From JBFISM01 sp041608535 (GTDB taxonomy: Bacteria; Actinomycetota; Acidimicrobiia; Spongiisociales; UBA5794), in assembly GCA_041608535.1 (NCBI GenBank), contig JBFISM010000126.1, forward strand, positions 1 through 10,785: 10,785 bases of DNA, written 5' to 3'. Positions 1 to 9,598 of the stretch are shown in pieces. Below the pieces are notes generated by a model. The model was not told where the DNA came from, made no database searches, and saw nothing but the letters and a program-made list of their open reading frames with translations. The translations under genes were made by a program, and so were the position numbers. Positions within the stretch are counted from its first letter, which is position 1; each line of letters starts with the position of its first letter.

Positions 1-2608
<2,608 letters not shown>

Positions 2609-2719
2609 GCTAGATCTCCCTCCAAGCAACGCCATAGGGCCGATCGTCCCTTGGAGTCTTGCGGTTGGGCTCGTTGCTAGCCGCCGATCCGGGTGGATCA
2701 GTGCGATGCAGCGTAGCGC

Positions 2720-2742
2720 CGGGGCCGGTGCTGCCGGCCCCG
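2720..2742 (-). terminator. Strong GC hairpin downstream of the nitrite reductase gene
   Basis: A perfect 9-bp inverted repeat (CGGGGCCGG / CCGGCCCCG) with a 5-base loop lies 22 bases past the nirK stop codon. No T run follows on the minus strand, so it is not a textbook intrinsic terminator. GC-only hairpins of this kind are often placed after actinobacterial genes. Termination or 3'-end protection is inferred from position. Confidence 0.5.
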
Positions 2743-2764
2743 CCGCCTTGTACCGCTCTGGCGA

Positions 2765-4396
2765 TCACTCCTCGACGATCACCTTGGCGCGCATCCATGG
2801 GTGTGGCGTGCAGAAGTACTCGAACTCTCCCGCAGCATCGAACGTGTACGACCAGGACTCGCCCTGGTTGAAGAATCCCGAATCGAACGAACCGGCTGCG
2901 TCGGTCACCGTATGGGGAACCGTGTCTTCGTTGGTCCACCGCACCGTGGTCCCGACCGGAACCCGCAGAACGTTGACCGAGTAGTCGGCCGGGTTCTCCC
3001 CATCGGAGAACTCATTCGGGTCGTCCATGTCCTGGGTGGTCCATGCCCCATCGAGGATGGTCAGTTCCTGATCTGCCGGCGCCGCTTGGTCGTCTCCAGC
3101 CGATGCGTCTGTGTCGGTCGGAGCCGTGGCCACCGCCTCGAAGATCTCCGGGTTCTCCTCTCCGGTGATCGTGATCATCCCGAGCGCACCCTTGTCGAAT
3201 GTCCGGGTGAGCGCGTGGTCCACGAGAACGACGGTCTGCGGCACCTGGCCGATCATCTCGACGACGGTGCCGCCGCCGGCGGGCACCAGCGTGGTCTGCG
3301 AGCCCCGCAGCGGCGGGTTGAGCAGTGCTGCTTCGGGATACACCGCATCCCAGTGTGACCCGATCGGGTGGAAGTTCGAATCCAGGTTCAAGCCGGCGTT
3401 GACGAAGTAGAGCCGCGCCGTTTCCCCAACCCCCATCTCGAGGGCGTTGTCGCCGGCAATGGCGCCAACCTGGCCGTTGAACACCACATAGCTCGGGTTC
3501 TCGTCTGTTGCGGCCTGCCGGTCGGTATCGACGAGACCCGGGTCCTTGCTCGTGGTGTAGAACTCGGACTGCACGATGTACCACTCGTGCTCCACCGCAG
3601 GCAGCGGTGTGGCCGGGTCCACCAAGATGCCGCCGTACATACCGTGGATGATGTGGCTGGGCACGTCCGCCGTGGCGCAGTGATACATGAACATGCCGGG
3701 GTAGAGCAGCCGGGCTTCGATCGTGACGGTCTCGCCCGGGGAGACCACGGTGTCGGCGGCCCCTCCGCCTTGTCCGGTCACCGCATGGAAGTCCACGTTG
3801 TGGGGGTGGGTGTTGCCCGCCGGGTTGGTGATCGTGAACTGGAGCACATCACCGACTCGCGCCCGGATCATGGGACCCGGGGTGCCGATCACGGTGTCGT
3901 CGCCGGCGATCCTGTAACCCCACGTCTCGTATTCGACGCCGTTGGCCGGATCTATGGCCACGACGTTCTCGACCACTTCGAAGTGAACGGCCACGATCGC
4001 CTGGTTGGTCCGGGTGATCTGCGCCGGCACCTCGGGTGCGACGGAGACGTTGATCTCGGTGGCGACGGGTAGCTCGGCCTTCGGGGTCAGTTCGGGGATC
4101 ACGCTCTCGCCGGCTCCGAGGGCCGCCGAGGCAATCGAGAGGTCACCGGACTCGAGCACCTCGGCGACTCGATCCTCGACGATCCGGTCGTCGACCGAGT
4201 TGCGGGACGCCAGGACGAACAGACTCGCAATGGCCACTCCGAGCGCAACCAAGGCGAGAATGACCCCGCCACCGGCGAGCGACGCCAGCGTGAAATGTGG
4301 ATGGCTCGGTGGTGGGGGCGGTGGTGCGACACGTCGTGTAGGTGGCTCGGCGGCCGGGGGGCCGGTATCCACGGGACGTTGCAGGGTGTCGGTCAT
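2765..4396 (-). CDS. nirK: Membrane-anchored copper nitrite reductase fused to a C-terminal cupredoxin domain
   Basis: This 543-residue protein should reduce nitrite to nitric oxide outside the membrane. Residues 1-34 are Pro-rich and cytoplasmic, about 35-63 form one hydrophobic anchor, and a linker leads to two cupredoxin domains. Type 1 copper ligands are His199, Cys240, His248 and Met253. Type 2 ligands are His204, His239 and His394. The catalytic Asp202 and His343 are also present, so the reductase core looks complete. After an acidic, Ala/Asp-rich linker (about 421-442), a third cupredoxin domain (about 445-543) has its own type 1 site: His495, Cys529, His532, Met535 (CTPHPWM). It probably delivers electrons to the core. 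I chose the ATG at 4396 because AAGGAGG lies 7-8 bases upstream; a longer reading from 4645 would run through the regulator gene. The start overlaps the Rrf2 stop by ATGA, implying translational coupling. All ligand assignments are by motif alignment to NirK/AniA. Confidence 0.92.
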   Translation of the reverse strand: MTDTLQRPVDTGPPAAEPPTRRVAPPPPPPSHPHFTLASLAGGGVILALVALGVAIASLFVLASRNSVDDRIVEDRVAEVLESGDLSIASAALGAGESVIPELTPKAELPVATEINVSVAPEVPAQITRTNQAIVAVHFEVVENVVAIDPANGVEYETWGYRIAGDDTVIGTPGPMIRARVGDVLQFTITNPAGNTHPHNVDFHAVTGQGGGAADTVVSPGETVTIEARLLYPGMFMYHCATADVPSHIIHGMYGGILVDPATPLPAVEHEWYIVQSEFYTTSKDPGLVDTDRQAATDENPSYVVFNGQVGAIAGDNALEMGVGETARLYFVNAGLNLDSNFHPIGSHWDAVYPEAALLNPPLRGSQTTLVPAGGGTVVEMIGQVPQTVVLVDHALTRTFDKGALGMITITGEENPEIFEAVATAPTDTDASAGDDQAAPADQELTILDGAWTTQDMDDPNEFSDGENPADYSVNVLRVPVGTTVRWTNEDTVPHTVTDAAGSFDSGFFNQGESWSYTFDAAGEFEYFCTPHPWMRAKVIVEE

Positions 4397-4803
4397 GGTC
4401 GACCCTCCTTGGATTCGTGCAAAACGGGTGTTGCTGCAAGCTCGTGCATCAGGTCGGTGCGGGCGCGCGACCACGGATCGTGCAGCGCACAGCGGTCCGC
4501 GCCCGGGCAAGATCCGCCGCGCAAAACGCACACGTCTGTGGATTCCGGGCCCTCCACGGCCTCGATCACGTCGAGCACCGACGCATCGGTCGCCGGTGGT
4601 TCGAGTTGGTAGCCACCGGCCGGCCCGCGGACCGCATCGACCCACCCTGCCTTGGTGAGTGGGTTCATCACGTGGAGCAAGAACTGCGGGCTGGAGCCGA
4701 CGGTTGCGGCCAGCTCCGCTCCGCGCACCCGAGTCCGGGTGCGGTCGAGAGCACGCAGGGCCCGTATCGCCAAGTCGGTCTTGCGTTGCAGAACGATTTC
4801 CAT
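4393..4803 (-). CDS. Rrf2-family iron-sulfur transcriptional regulator (NsrR-like)
   Basis: This 136-residue winged-helix regulator has the typical Rrf2 layout. Helices at about 6-50 lead to a recognition region and the wing signature VRGPAGGYQL (58-67). Three cysteines follow (Cys92, Cys99, Cys105; C-x6-C-x5-C), the arrangement that holds an Fe-S cluster in NsrR/IscR/RsrR-type members. Family members sense NO, redox state or iron. Sitting directly in front of nirK, with the stop overlapping its ATG by four bases, this one most likely senses NO or nitrite stress and controls its own operon, which is inference from context. The ATG at 4803 has AAGGA only about three bases upstream, a tight spacing. 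A repeated ACTAAG motif lies just upstream and overlaps the ribosome site. The precise subfamily (NsrR, IscR or another) cannot be fixed from sequence alone. Confidence 0.88.
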   Translation of the reverse strand: MEIVLQRKTDLAIRALRALDRTRTRVRGAELAATVGSSPQFLLHVMNPLTKAGWVDAVRGPAGGYQLEPPATDASVLDVIEAVEGPESTDVCVLRGGSCPGADRCALHDPWSRARTDLMHELAATPVLHESKEGRP

Positions 4804-4808
4804 AGTTC

Positions 4809-4856
4809 CTTAGTAAGCAACTGTGGAATTCTTCGCCAGAGGCGAAGGTCCTGCTT
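4809..4856 (-). promoter_or_regulatory. Candidate regulatory region of the Rrf2-nirK operon
   Basis: The 85-bp gap between the glycosyltransferase stop and the Rrf2 start contains, read on the minus strand, two copies of ACTAAG (one ending in the ribosome site, at 4809-4814, the other at about 4854-4859). The first copy lies in a short palindrome, CTTA-C-TAAG (4809-4817). A perfect 7-bp inverted repeat CTTCGCC/GGCGAAG with a 3-base loop (4831-4847) lies between them. This could be an operator, or the hairpin could end glycosyltransferase transcription. No T run follows. The role is inferred from position only. Confidence 0.3.
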
Positions 4857-4888
4857 AGTCACAGTGCAGAGAAGCTGCGACCGAGTGT

Positions 4889-6043
4889 CTACTCGGTGTC
4901 GGCCACCCTGGCGAGGAGGCGCAGCATGTTGTCGGTCGCCGTCTCGATGTGAAACTCGGCGTCGAAGAGCTCTCGGGAGCGCACCCCGTACCGTTCCCGC
5001 TTCTCCGGGTCGGCGAGCAGGTCGAGGATGGCGGATTCGAGACCGGCGACATCCCGCGGTGCCACCAGCTCCGCATTCTCTCCGGGACGCACCACCTCGC
5101 GCAGCGCCGGGAGATCGGAGGCGACCACCGGGAGCCCGAGGGCGAGTGCTTCGATGAGCGCGCCGCCGAGTCCCTCGTACAGCGACGGGAACACGAAGAG
5201 ATCGGCGGCAGCGAGAACATCCGGGACATCGCTGCGATGACCAAGCAGCGTCACCACGTTGCCGAGGTCGAGCCGTTCGATGAGGTCGGCTATGTCCGCA
5301 GAGAAGCTGCCCTCCCGGCCTGCGATGAGCAGCCTGGCCTCCGGCCGTTTCGCCACGACGCCGGCAAATGCGTCGACGAGGTAGATCTGGCCCTTCTGAT
5401 ATTCCTGACGTCCTACGCTCACCACGACTTCGGCGTCGGCGGCGATACCCAAGCTGCGTCTCGAAGCGAGGCGGCGCGCTTCGCTGCGATGACCGAGTCG
5501 TGATGCGTTGCGTCCCCGCTTGGCGACGGTGATCTTGGCCGGGTCGACCCCGAGCGTGGCGACGGTCGAGTCCTTGGCGGCCTGGCTGACGGCATGGAAG
5601 TGGTCGGTGAGATGACGCGATGTCCATCCATCGACGAGCTGCACGATGCGGAGGCGTCGAGCATCGATGTTGGGGTCGGCCAGCCGGGCTGGGTCGTATG
5701 CGGTGTTTGCGAGGTTGGATACGACGGGGATGCCAAGCCCGATCGCGGCAAAGCGGCCCGCGATGTCGGCGTCGAAGAGCGAGGTGTACACCAGGTCTGG
5801 CTGCTCCTGCTTTATCAAGCGTCGCAGCGAACGCATCTTGGCGAACAGGCTCGCTCCTGGGAGCAGACGCACGTCGTAGCCGTTGGCTCGCACCTCGTCT
5901 TCGAAGCCGATGCCGCGGTAATCGAGGCAGGCGATGACCGGCGCGACCCCACTGTCGACCAGGTGCGGCAGCAACTCCACGAGTGACCGCTCAGCACCGC
6001 CCGCGAGAAACGAGTTGATGACGAAGAGGTACTTCCTCCCCAA
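4889..6043 (-). CDS. GT4-family glycosyltransferase
   Basis: This 384-residue cytoplasmic or membrane-associated retaining glycosyltransferase has the GT-B fold. The N-terminal acceptor domain begins with a Rossmann strand and the GGAERS loop (15-20) typical of GT4 enzymes. The C-terminal nucleotide-sugar domain has SVGR..YQKG (209-218) and the E-x7-E pair Glu290/Glu298 in EGLGGALIEA, followed by GLPVVASD. The sugar donor and acceptor cannot be told. Members build capsule, exopolysaccharide, glycolipid or teichoic-type polymers. Translation appears to start at TTG (6043), with AGGGGG about seven bases upstream. No ATG or GTG lies near enough to keep the conserved N-terminal strand. It diverges from the formyltransferase/propeller gene, which supports a shared surface-glycan role. 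Confidence 0.9.
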   Translation of the reverse strand: MGRKYLFVINSFLAGGAERSLVELLPHLVDSGVAPVIACLDYRGIGFEDEVRANGYDVRLLPGASLFAKMRSLRRLIKQEQPDLVYTSLFDADIAGRFAAIGLGIPVVSNLANTAYDPARLADPNIDARRLRIVQLVDGWTSRHLTDHFHAVSQAAKDSTVATLGVDPAKITVAKRGRNASRLGHRSEARRLASRRSLGIAADAEVVVSVGRQEYQKGQIYLVDAFAGVVAKRPEARLLIAGREGSFSADIADLIERLDLGNVVTLLGHRSDVPDVLAAADLFVFPSLYEGLGGALIEALALGLPVVASDLPALREVVRPGENAELVAPRDVAGLESAILDLLADPEKRERYGVRSRELFDAEFHIETATDNMLRLLARVADTE

Positions 6044-6061
6044 GACCCGACCCCCTGGAGG

Positions 6062-6082
6062 ATGAGGGTATCTTACCGGCCC
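6062..6082. promoter_or_regulatory. Overlapping divergent -10-like elements between the glycosyltransferase and formyltransferase-like genes
   Basis: The start codons of the two divergent genes are only 18-39 bp apart. The centre, GGTATCTTACC (6068-6078), is an inverted repeat. It reads TATCTT on the plus strand and TAAGAT on the minus strand, and both fit the actinobacterial TAnnnT -10 pattern. If used rightwards, transcription would begin close to the ATG at 6083, giving a leaderless or nearly leaderless mRNA. No convincing -35 boxes are visible, so this is tentative. Confidence 0.35.
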
Positions 6083-7771
6083 ATGTCTCTGCCAGAGAGA
6101 GTTGCCCGGCCTATTCGTATCGGGATCATGGGCAACGATCGTAGGTTTCCGGCGTGGCAGGCGGCGGCCATTCGCCAGCTGGCGATGCTTCCTGGCGTCG
6201 ACATCGCCCTGTTGATCGTGCGCGACGGTGCGTCACGCGGTGCAGGCAAGCTTCGCAGGCTGCGTGACATTCGCCATCTGCTGTGGACGCTGTTCAACAA
6301 GGGATACGTGGAGCGACGCTCCCGAGCATCGCACGCCGTTGATCTCACCGAGATGCTTGCCGATGTCCCTGAGATTCGGGTGCGAACCGTCCCCGTGGGC
6401 AGGTTCGGGGAACGCTTCACCGACGGCGATGTGGCGACGATCCGCGACCAAGGCTTGGACGTGATCCTCCGTTTCAGCTTCGGCATCATCAAGGGGGAGA
6501 TCCTCGAGGCGGCGACGTACGGGGTGTGGTCATTCCATCACGGAGATGAGCGAAAGTACCGGGGCCGGCCACCGGGGTTCTGGGAGCTCTATGAGGGAAA
6601 GGCAGTGGTCGGTGCCATCCTGCAACGCCTCACGGAACGTCTCGATGGCGGGATCGTCCTTCATCGTGGGTTCTTCGCCACGGTGGCGCACTCGTACCGC
6701 AAGACTCGAGACGAGCTGTTCTTCGGCACTTCGGTGTGGCCATCGATCGTGGTGCGCCAGCTGCAACTGGGCGACACCGATATGGTCGATGCCGCTCCGT
6801 CGCAGACGAACGCCCCGATCCGCTATGACCCGACGAATCCGGAGATGCTTCGCTTCTTGCTGCGACAGGCCGGTGCGTTCGTGCGCGCTCAGGTGCGGGG
6901 CGTCGGTGCGGCTGCGATGTGGAGCATCGGTGTGGCAGACGCACCGATCAGCGCCTTTCTGGATGGACGGCCCGAGATTTCATGGCTGGCCGAGCGTGGG
7001 CGTCATCGCTACTTGGCGGACCCGTTCGCCATCGAGCACGACGGCGGTCTGGTGGCACTGGTCGAGGACTACGACTACAAGGCCCGCCGCGGGACGATAT
7101 CGGCAGTTGCCCTCGACGGGGATCGTCGACCGCAGACCGCCATCGATGCGGGTGTCCACGCCTCGTACCCCTACCTGCTCGAGGCCGCAGGTGAGGTGTA
7201 TTGCATCCCGGAGACATTCGAGGCCGGGGAAGTGCGCCTCTACAAGGCAGTGGACTTCCCGCTCAGGTGGGAGATCGTCGCGACGTTGCTGGACGGGATG
7301 GCGGCGCTCGATGCCACCGTTGTCGAGCACGAAGGGCGTTGGTGGCTGTTCTGCACCGACCGCACCGACTTCTCCAACACGAAGCTGTACGTGTTCCACG
7401 CCCATGCGATCACGGGACCGTGGCATCCCCACGCACTGAATCCCGTCAAGACCGATGTGCGCTCGGCTCGACCGGCCGGCACGCCGTTCGTTCACGACGG
7501 CCGTCTCTACCGACCAGCTCAGGACGCATCGGAGAGCTACGGAGGTGCGGTGTCGATCAACCGTATCGACGAGCTCACGCCGACACGGTTCGCTGAGCAC
7601 GTCGTCGCAACGGTGCGTCCTGCGCAACAGGATCGGTATCGCGATGGGCTGCATACCATTTCGGCAGCGGGTGGACGCACCGTGGTCGACGGGCGACGCG
7701 ACACATTCGTGTGGCCTGCCACCAAGCACGAGTTCGCCGCCAGGCTGCGCAAGCTCAGACCGGGAAGGTGA
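6083..7771 (+). CDS. Two-domain protein: formyltransferase-like N-terminus and GINT1-type five-bladed beta-propeller C-terminus
   Basis: The N-terminal ~240 residues resemble the formyl transferase (methionyl-tRNA/GAR/sugar N-formyltransferase) fold. The active-site region reads SFHHGDERKYRGRPPGFW, followed by the LDGGIVLHRG strand. In numbering from an upstream in-frame ATG at 6062, the His (159) and Asp (195) of the usual Asn-His-Asp triad are present, but the Asn position is Ser157, so activity is uncertain. The C-terminal ~260 residues (from YLADPFAIEHDG) show repeated blades, with SYPYLLEAAGEVYCIPE, EHEGRWWLF and GTPFVHDGRLYRPAQD. This is the pattern of the N-terminal propeller domain of plant glucosamine inositolphosphorylceramide transferase and its bacterial relatives in polysaccharide loci. 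The likely role is acyl or formyl modification of a surface glycan precursor, an inference strengthened by the divergent GT4 gene. I prefer the ATG at 6083. The ATG at 6062 has GGAGG abutting it with no spacer and adds only seven poorly conserved residues. Confidence 0.75.
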   Translation: MSLPERVARPIRIGIMGNDRRFPAWQAAAIRQLAMLPGVDIALLIVRDGASRGAGKLRRLRDIRHLLWTLFNKGYVERRSRASHAVDLTEMLADVPEIRVRTVPVGRFGERFTDGDVATIRDQGLDVILRFSFGIIKGEILEAATYGVWSFHHGDERKYRGRPPGFWELYEGKAVVGAILQRLTERLDGGIVLHRGFFATVAHSYRKTRDELFFGTSVWPSIVVRQLQLGDTDMVDAAPSQTNAPIRYDPTNPEMLRFLLRQAGAFVRAQVRGVGAAAMWSIGVADAPISAFLDGRPEISWLAERGRHRYLADPFAIEHDGGLVALVEDYDYKARRGTISAVALDGDRRPQTAIDAGVHASYPYLLEAAGEVYCIPETFEAGEVRLYKAVDFPLRWEIVATLLDGMAALDATVVEHEGRWWLFCTDRTDFSNTKLYVFHAHAITGPWHPHALNPVKTDVRSARPAGTPFVHDGRLYRPAQDASESYGGAVSINRIDELTPTRFAEHVVATVRPAQQDRYRDGLHTISAAGGRTVVDGRRDTFVWPATKHEFAARLRKLRPGR

Positions 7772-7801
7772 GACGGCACCGCCGCTCACCGGCCCCGACC
7801 C

Positions 7802-8155
7802 TCAGCCCAGGACCCGGCTGGCTTCGTCCATCAGCGCAGCGAAGTCGACTCCGGTCTCCTCTCCGAGAACCCTGCGGACCCCGGGACTTACTCCTTCGAG
7901 GGCGTGCAGCATGTTGCGCAGCGCGGCCCGCTGGGAGCGCATCCGGGTTGCCTCGTCGGCGGGGGTGACCAGATCATCGACGATCGAACCTTCTGCGCGC
8001 GACCCGATGATCGGGTCGGCGACACCACGCACATGGACGAGGGTGCGCCGTCCCGGGCCACGTCCTTCGACAATGGGCTCGATGGCGACGACGTCGTCCG
8101 ATCGTACGTATCTCCCGTAGCCCAGAGCGACCAGCTGGCCGGATTGGATTCGCAC
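7802..8155 (-). CDS. Small protein with weak RemA/DUF370-like N-terminus, otherwise unknown
   Basis: This 117-residue soluble protein starts at GTG 8155, with AGGAGG 5-8 bases upstream. Residues 6-62 run as short strands: LVALGYGRYVRSDDVVAIEP, then GRRT, then a stretch ending IIGSRAEGSIVDDL. The order GYG.YV, a VVAI strand, GRRT and a serine-rich turn before a final helix recalls the RemA (DUF370) family of DNA-binding biofilm regulators. RemA proteins are shorter and the similarity is weak, so I do not name it. Residues 63-117 look helical and charged, with no membrane segment. It lies downstream of the secreted-protein gene with a 149-bp gap, so it may be an independent unit. It converges on the propeller gene with 30 bp between stop codons. 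Confidence 0.7.
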   Translation of the reverse strand: MRIQSGQLVALGYGRYVRSDDVVAIEPIVEGRGPGRRTLVHVRGVADPIIGSRAEGSIVDDLVTPADEATRMRSQRAALRNMLHALEGVSPGVRRVLGEETGVDFAALMDEASRVLG

Positions 8156-8181
8156 CGACTCCTCCTCGCGACGTTCGCCTC

Positions 8182-8199
8182 ACCGTACCGGGACGGTGC
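8182..8199. repeat. Short inverted repeat upstream of the RemA-like gene
   Basis: CACCGT and ACGGTG pair perfectly around a 6-base loop, 27 bases upstream of the GTG start at 8155. No T run follows on either strand. It could be a protein-binding site or an mRNA leader hairpin of the small gene. The rest of the 149-bp gap (8156-8304) shows no ORF and no clear promoter. Confidence 0.3.
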
Positions 8200-8304
8200 G
8201 ACGGAAATCGAGGCGTGTGTACTCCTCGGGCGTACGGCCGGGCGGAGGTGCCGTGAGAGCGAGAACGAGATCGTGACCGGTGGACAGCGGCTTCGTGAAA
8301 GCGG

Positions 8305-8916
8305 CTATTTGTCCTTGTTCTTGCCCTTGGCCTTGCCGTTGCCGTTGTTGCCCTTTTCGGCCTTGTTCTTGGCCTTGTCCTTGGCCTGACCGGGAGGCAC
8401 CTTCTCGGGGTCGTCGGCGTCCGTGTCTGTGGTGTCCACGTCTGCGGTGTCCACTTCGTCATCCACGAGGAACTTGCTCTTGGCGACTTCGCGCATGATC
8501 TCACCCTTGGACATGCCGTCGAGCATGCTCGGGTGGAGGTTCTTGGCCACGGTGGAGACGACGGCGCCATGGTGGGTCTTGCCGCTGGGATGGTCTATCT
8601 CGAATTCGATGCAGTCCCCGGCGGTGTACACCACCGGCTCGAGAGCGTCGTCACCGTCGGCGGCGGGGTCGGTCGTGGGCTCGTCCTCAGCGTCATCGCC
8701 CGCATCAGTGGGCGTGCACTCGGGTGTCACACCATCGAGCGGCAGACCGATGGCGATGCGCCCGGTTTCGACGTCGACGACCACTTCCGGGACGGCGTCA
8801 GCGGCCGGGTCGTCCTCGACAACGTCGTGCTCGCCCGCCGCTGCCACGCCGAGTGAAGTCAGCGCAAGAAGCGCGCTGATTGCCAGAATCGTGAATCTAC
8901 GTGTGTGCCCTCGCAT
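8305..8916 (-). CDS. Secreted acidic protein with Lys/Asn/Gly-rich C-terminal tail, function unknown
   Basis: The 203-residue product from ATG 8916 has a clear Sec signal peptide: basic MRGHTRR, a hydrophobic core at about 8-23, and likely cleavage near VAAA-GE (24-28). An acidic, Asp/Ala-rich linker follows. The one folded-looking segment (about 44-150) holds two cysteines (Cys67, Cys102), which could form a disulfide, and the sequence SGKTHHGAVVS. Another acidic stretch (152-171, DTADVDTTDTDADD) leads to a strongly basic, low-complexity tail (177-203) of Lys, Asn, Gly and Ala. No enzyme family is recognised. A longer reading from GTG 8952 would place 12 extra residues before the signal peptide. 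Neither start has a good ribosome site, so a leaderless message is possible. It follows the VOC gene on the same strand. Confidence 0.75.
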   Translation of the reverse strand: MRGHTRRFTILAISALLALTSLGVAAAGEHDVVEDDPAADAVPEVVVDVETGRIAIGLPLDGVTPECTPTDAGDDAEDEPTTDPAADGDDALEPVVYTAGDCIEFEIDHPSGKTHHGAVVSTVAKNLHPSMLDGMSKGEIMREVAKSKFLVDDEVDTADVDTTDTDADDPEKVPPGQAKDKAKNKAEKGNNGNGKAKGKNKDK

Positions 8917-9001
8917 AGAGGGGTGAGAGTAGCGCCAAAGTCTGCTGGCCACACTGGGCCGACCGACTCAAGAAGACCGCAATGGCAACCATGTCGCCGT
9001 G

Positions 9002-9370
9002 TCAGTCTGCGGGCGGCATCTCCCTTTCCACAACGCCGACCATGTTGCCGGCAGGATCAGCCAACAGGCCGAAGCTGACCGTCCCGGGTATGACCGTGCG
9101 TGGCACCAACACCGTGCCACCGGCGGCCTCTGCCTTGGAGAGGTGCTCGTCGACGCTGTCGACCTCGACGTACAGCGTCACGTACGAGGACATCTCGCCA
9201 CCGCCCTTGCCGATGGCTCCGGCCACGCCGCTGCCGTCCGCGTCGGTCATGTGATAGGAGTCGAAGCCTTCGACGCCGTCGGTCTTCCAGCCGAACAGGT
9301 CGGTGTAGAAGTTCTTGAGCGCATCCCCGTCCGGACCCATGATCTCCCAGTGCACGATCCTATGTGTCAT
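9002..9370 (-). CDS. VOC-superfamily (glyoxalase/bleomycin-resistance fold) protein
   Basis: This 122-residue cytoplasmic protein shows the paired beta-alpha-beta-beta-beta modules of the vicinal oxygen chelate fold. The first module is IVHWEIMGPDGDALKNFYTDLFGW, and the second ends in the diagnostic FGLLADPAGNMVGVVE (100-115). Candidate metal-ligand positions are His7 and Glu115. Sequences of this type are often annotated only as VOC family protein, covering glyoxalases, dioxygenases, antibiotic-binding proteins and metal-free lyase-like members, and the substrate cannot be inferred. The length is normal for a single-chain VOC protein, which usually dimerises. The ATG at 9370 has AGGAGG with a 4-5 base spacer. 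It is the first gene of a minus-strand run and is transcribed away from the tRNA array. Confidence 0.9.
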   Translation of the reverse strand: MTHRIVHWEIMGPDGDALKNFYTDLFGWKTDGVEGFDSYHMTDADGSGVAGAIGKGGGEMSSYVTLYVEVDSVDEHLSKAEAAGGTVLVPRTVIPGTVSFGLLADPAGNMVGVVEREMPPAD

Positions 9371-9481
9371 CCATCCTCCTCGCGGACTCGGTGCTCACCC
9401 TATCCAGTGCCTCGGAGAGGTGTAATTGGGGGTCGGAGGACCGCATCCGGGGAAGCATCTGGGTGTCGGCAAGAAATACTC

Positions 9482-9510
9482 TTGACATCGCCGGCGTTCT
9501 ATGTGATATT
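9482..9510 (+). promoter_or_regulatory. Sigma70-type promoter
   Basis: A perfect -35 box TTGACA (9482-9487) is separated by exactly 17 bases from GATATT (9505-9510, four of six matches to TATAAT). Transcription would start near 9517 and run right, towards the 51-codon ORF and the tRNA array. It is the best promoter-like sequence in the window. The region between it and the VOC start (9371-9481) shows only the VOC ribosome site and a weak minus-strand TAGGGT -10-like motif. Confidence 0.7.
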
Positions 9511-9529
9511 CGCTCCCGGCCGTAACACC

Positions 9530-9552
9530 CCGCAGGGGAGTTGCGGCTTTTT
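9530..9552 (+). terminator. Terminator-like hairpin immediately after the promoter (possible attenuator)
   Basis: CCGCA (9530-9534) and TGCGG (9542-9546) pair around a 7-base loop and are followed by C and five Ts. The loop side also allows an alternative 4-bp stem, CCCC-GCA-GGGG (9528-9538), which excludes the terminator form. With a start near 9517, the terminated transcript would be only about 35 bases. This suggests conditional read-through, but regulation is not demonstrated. Confidence 0.55.
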
Positions 9553-9557
9553 CATTT

Positions 9558-9577
9558 CCCGATCCAGACCGATCGGG
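9558..9577 (+). promoter_or_regulatory. Leader hairpin before the 51-codon ORF
   Basis: CCCGATC and GATCGGG form a perfect 7-bp stem around a 6-base loop, ending eight bases before the AAGGA ribosome site of the small ORF. With the terminator-like hairpin just upstream it makes a compact structured 5' leader. It could also be a second element of a folded RNA regulator. No known riboswitch class is recognised. Confidence 0.4.
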
Positions 9578-9598
9578 GCACGAGGCAAGGAAGCAGAC

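Noticed and set aside
6980..7789. A 269-codon minus-strand ORF opposite the propeller gene
   Set aside because: It shows no ribosome site or recognisable domain, and the plus-strand frame has clear domain motifs.
8310..8400. Repetitive TTG/CTT tract as a simple tandem repeat or CRISPR-like element
   Set aside because: It encodes the Lys-rich tail of the secreted protein. The periodicity is that of AAG/AAC codons, with no spacers or regular unit.
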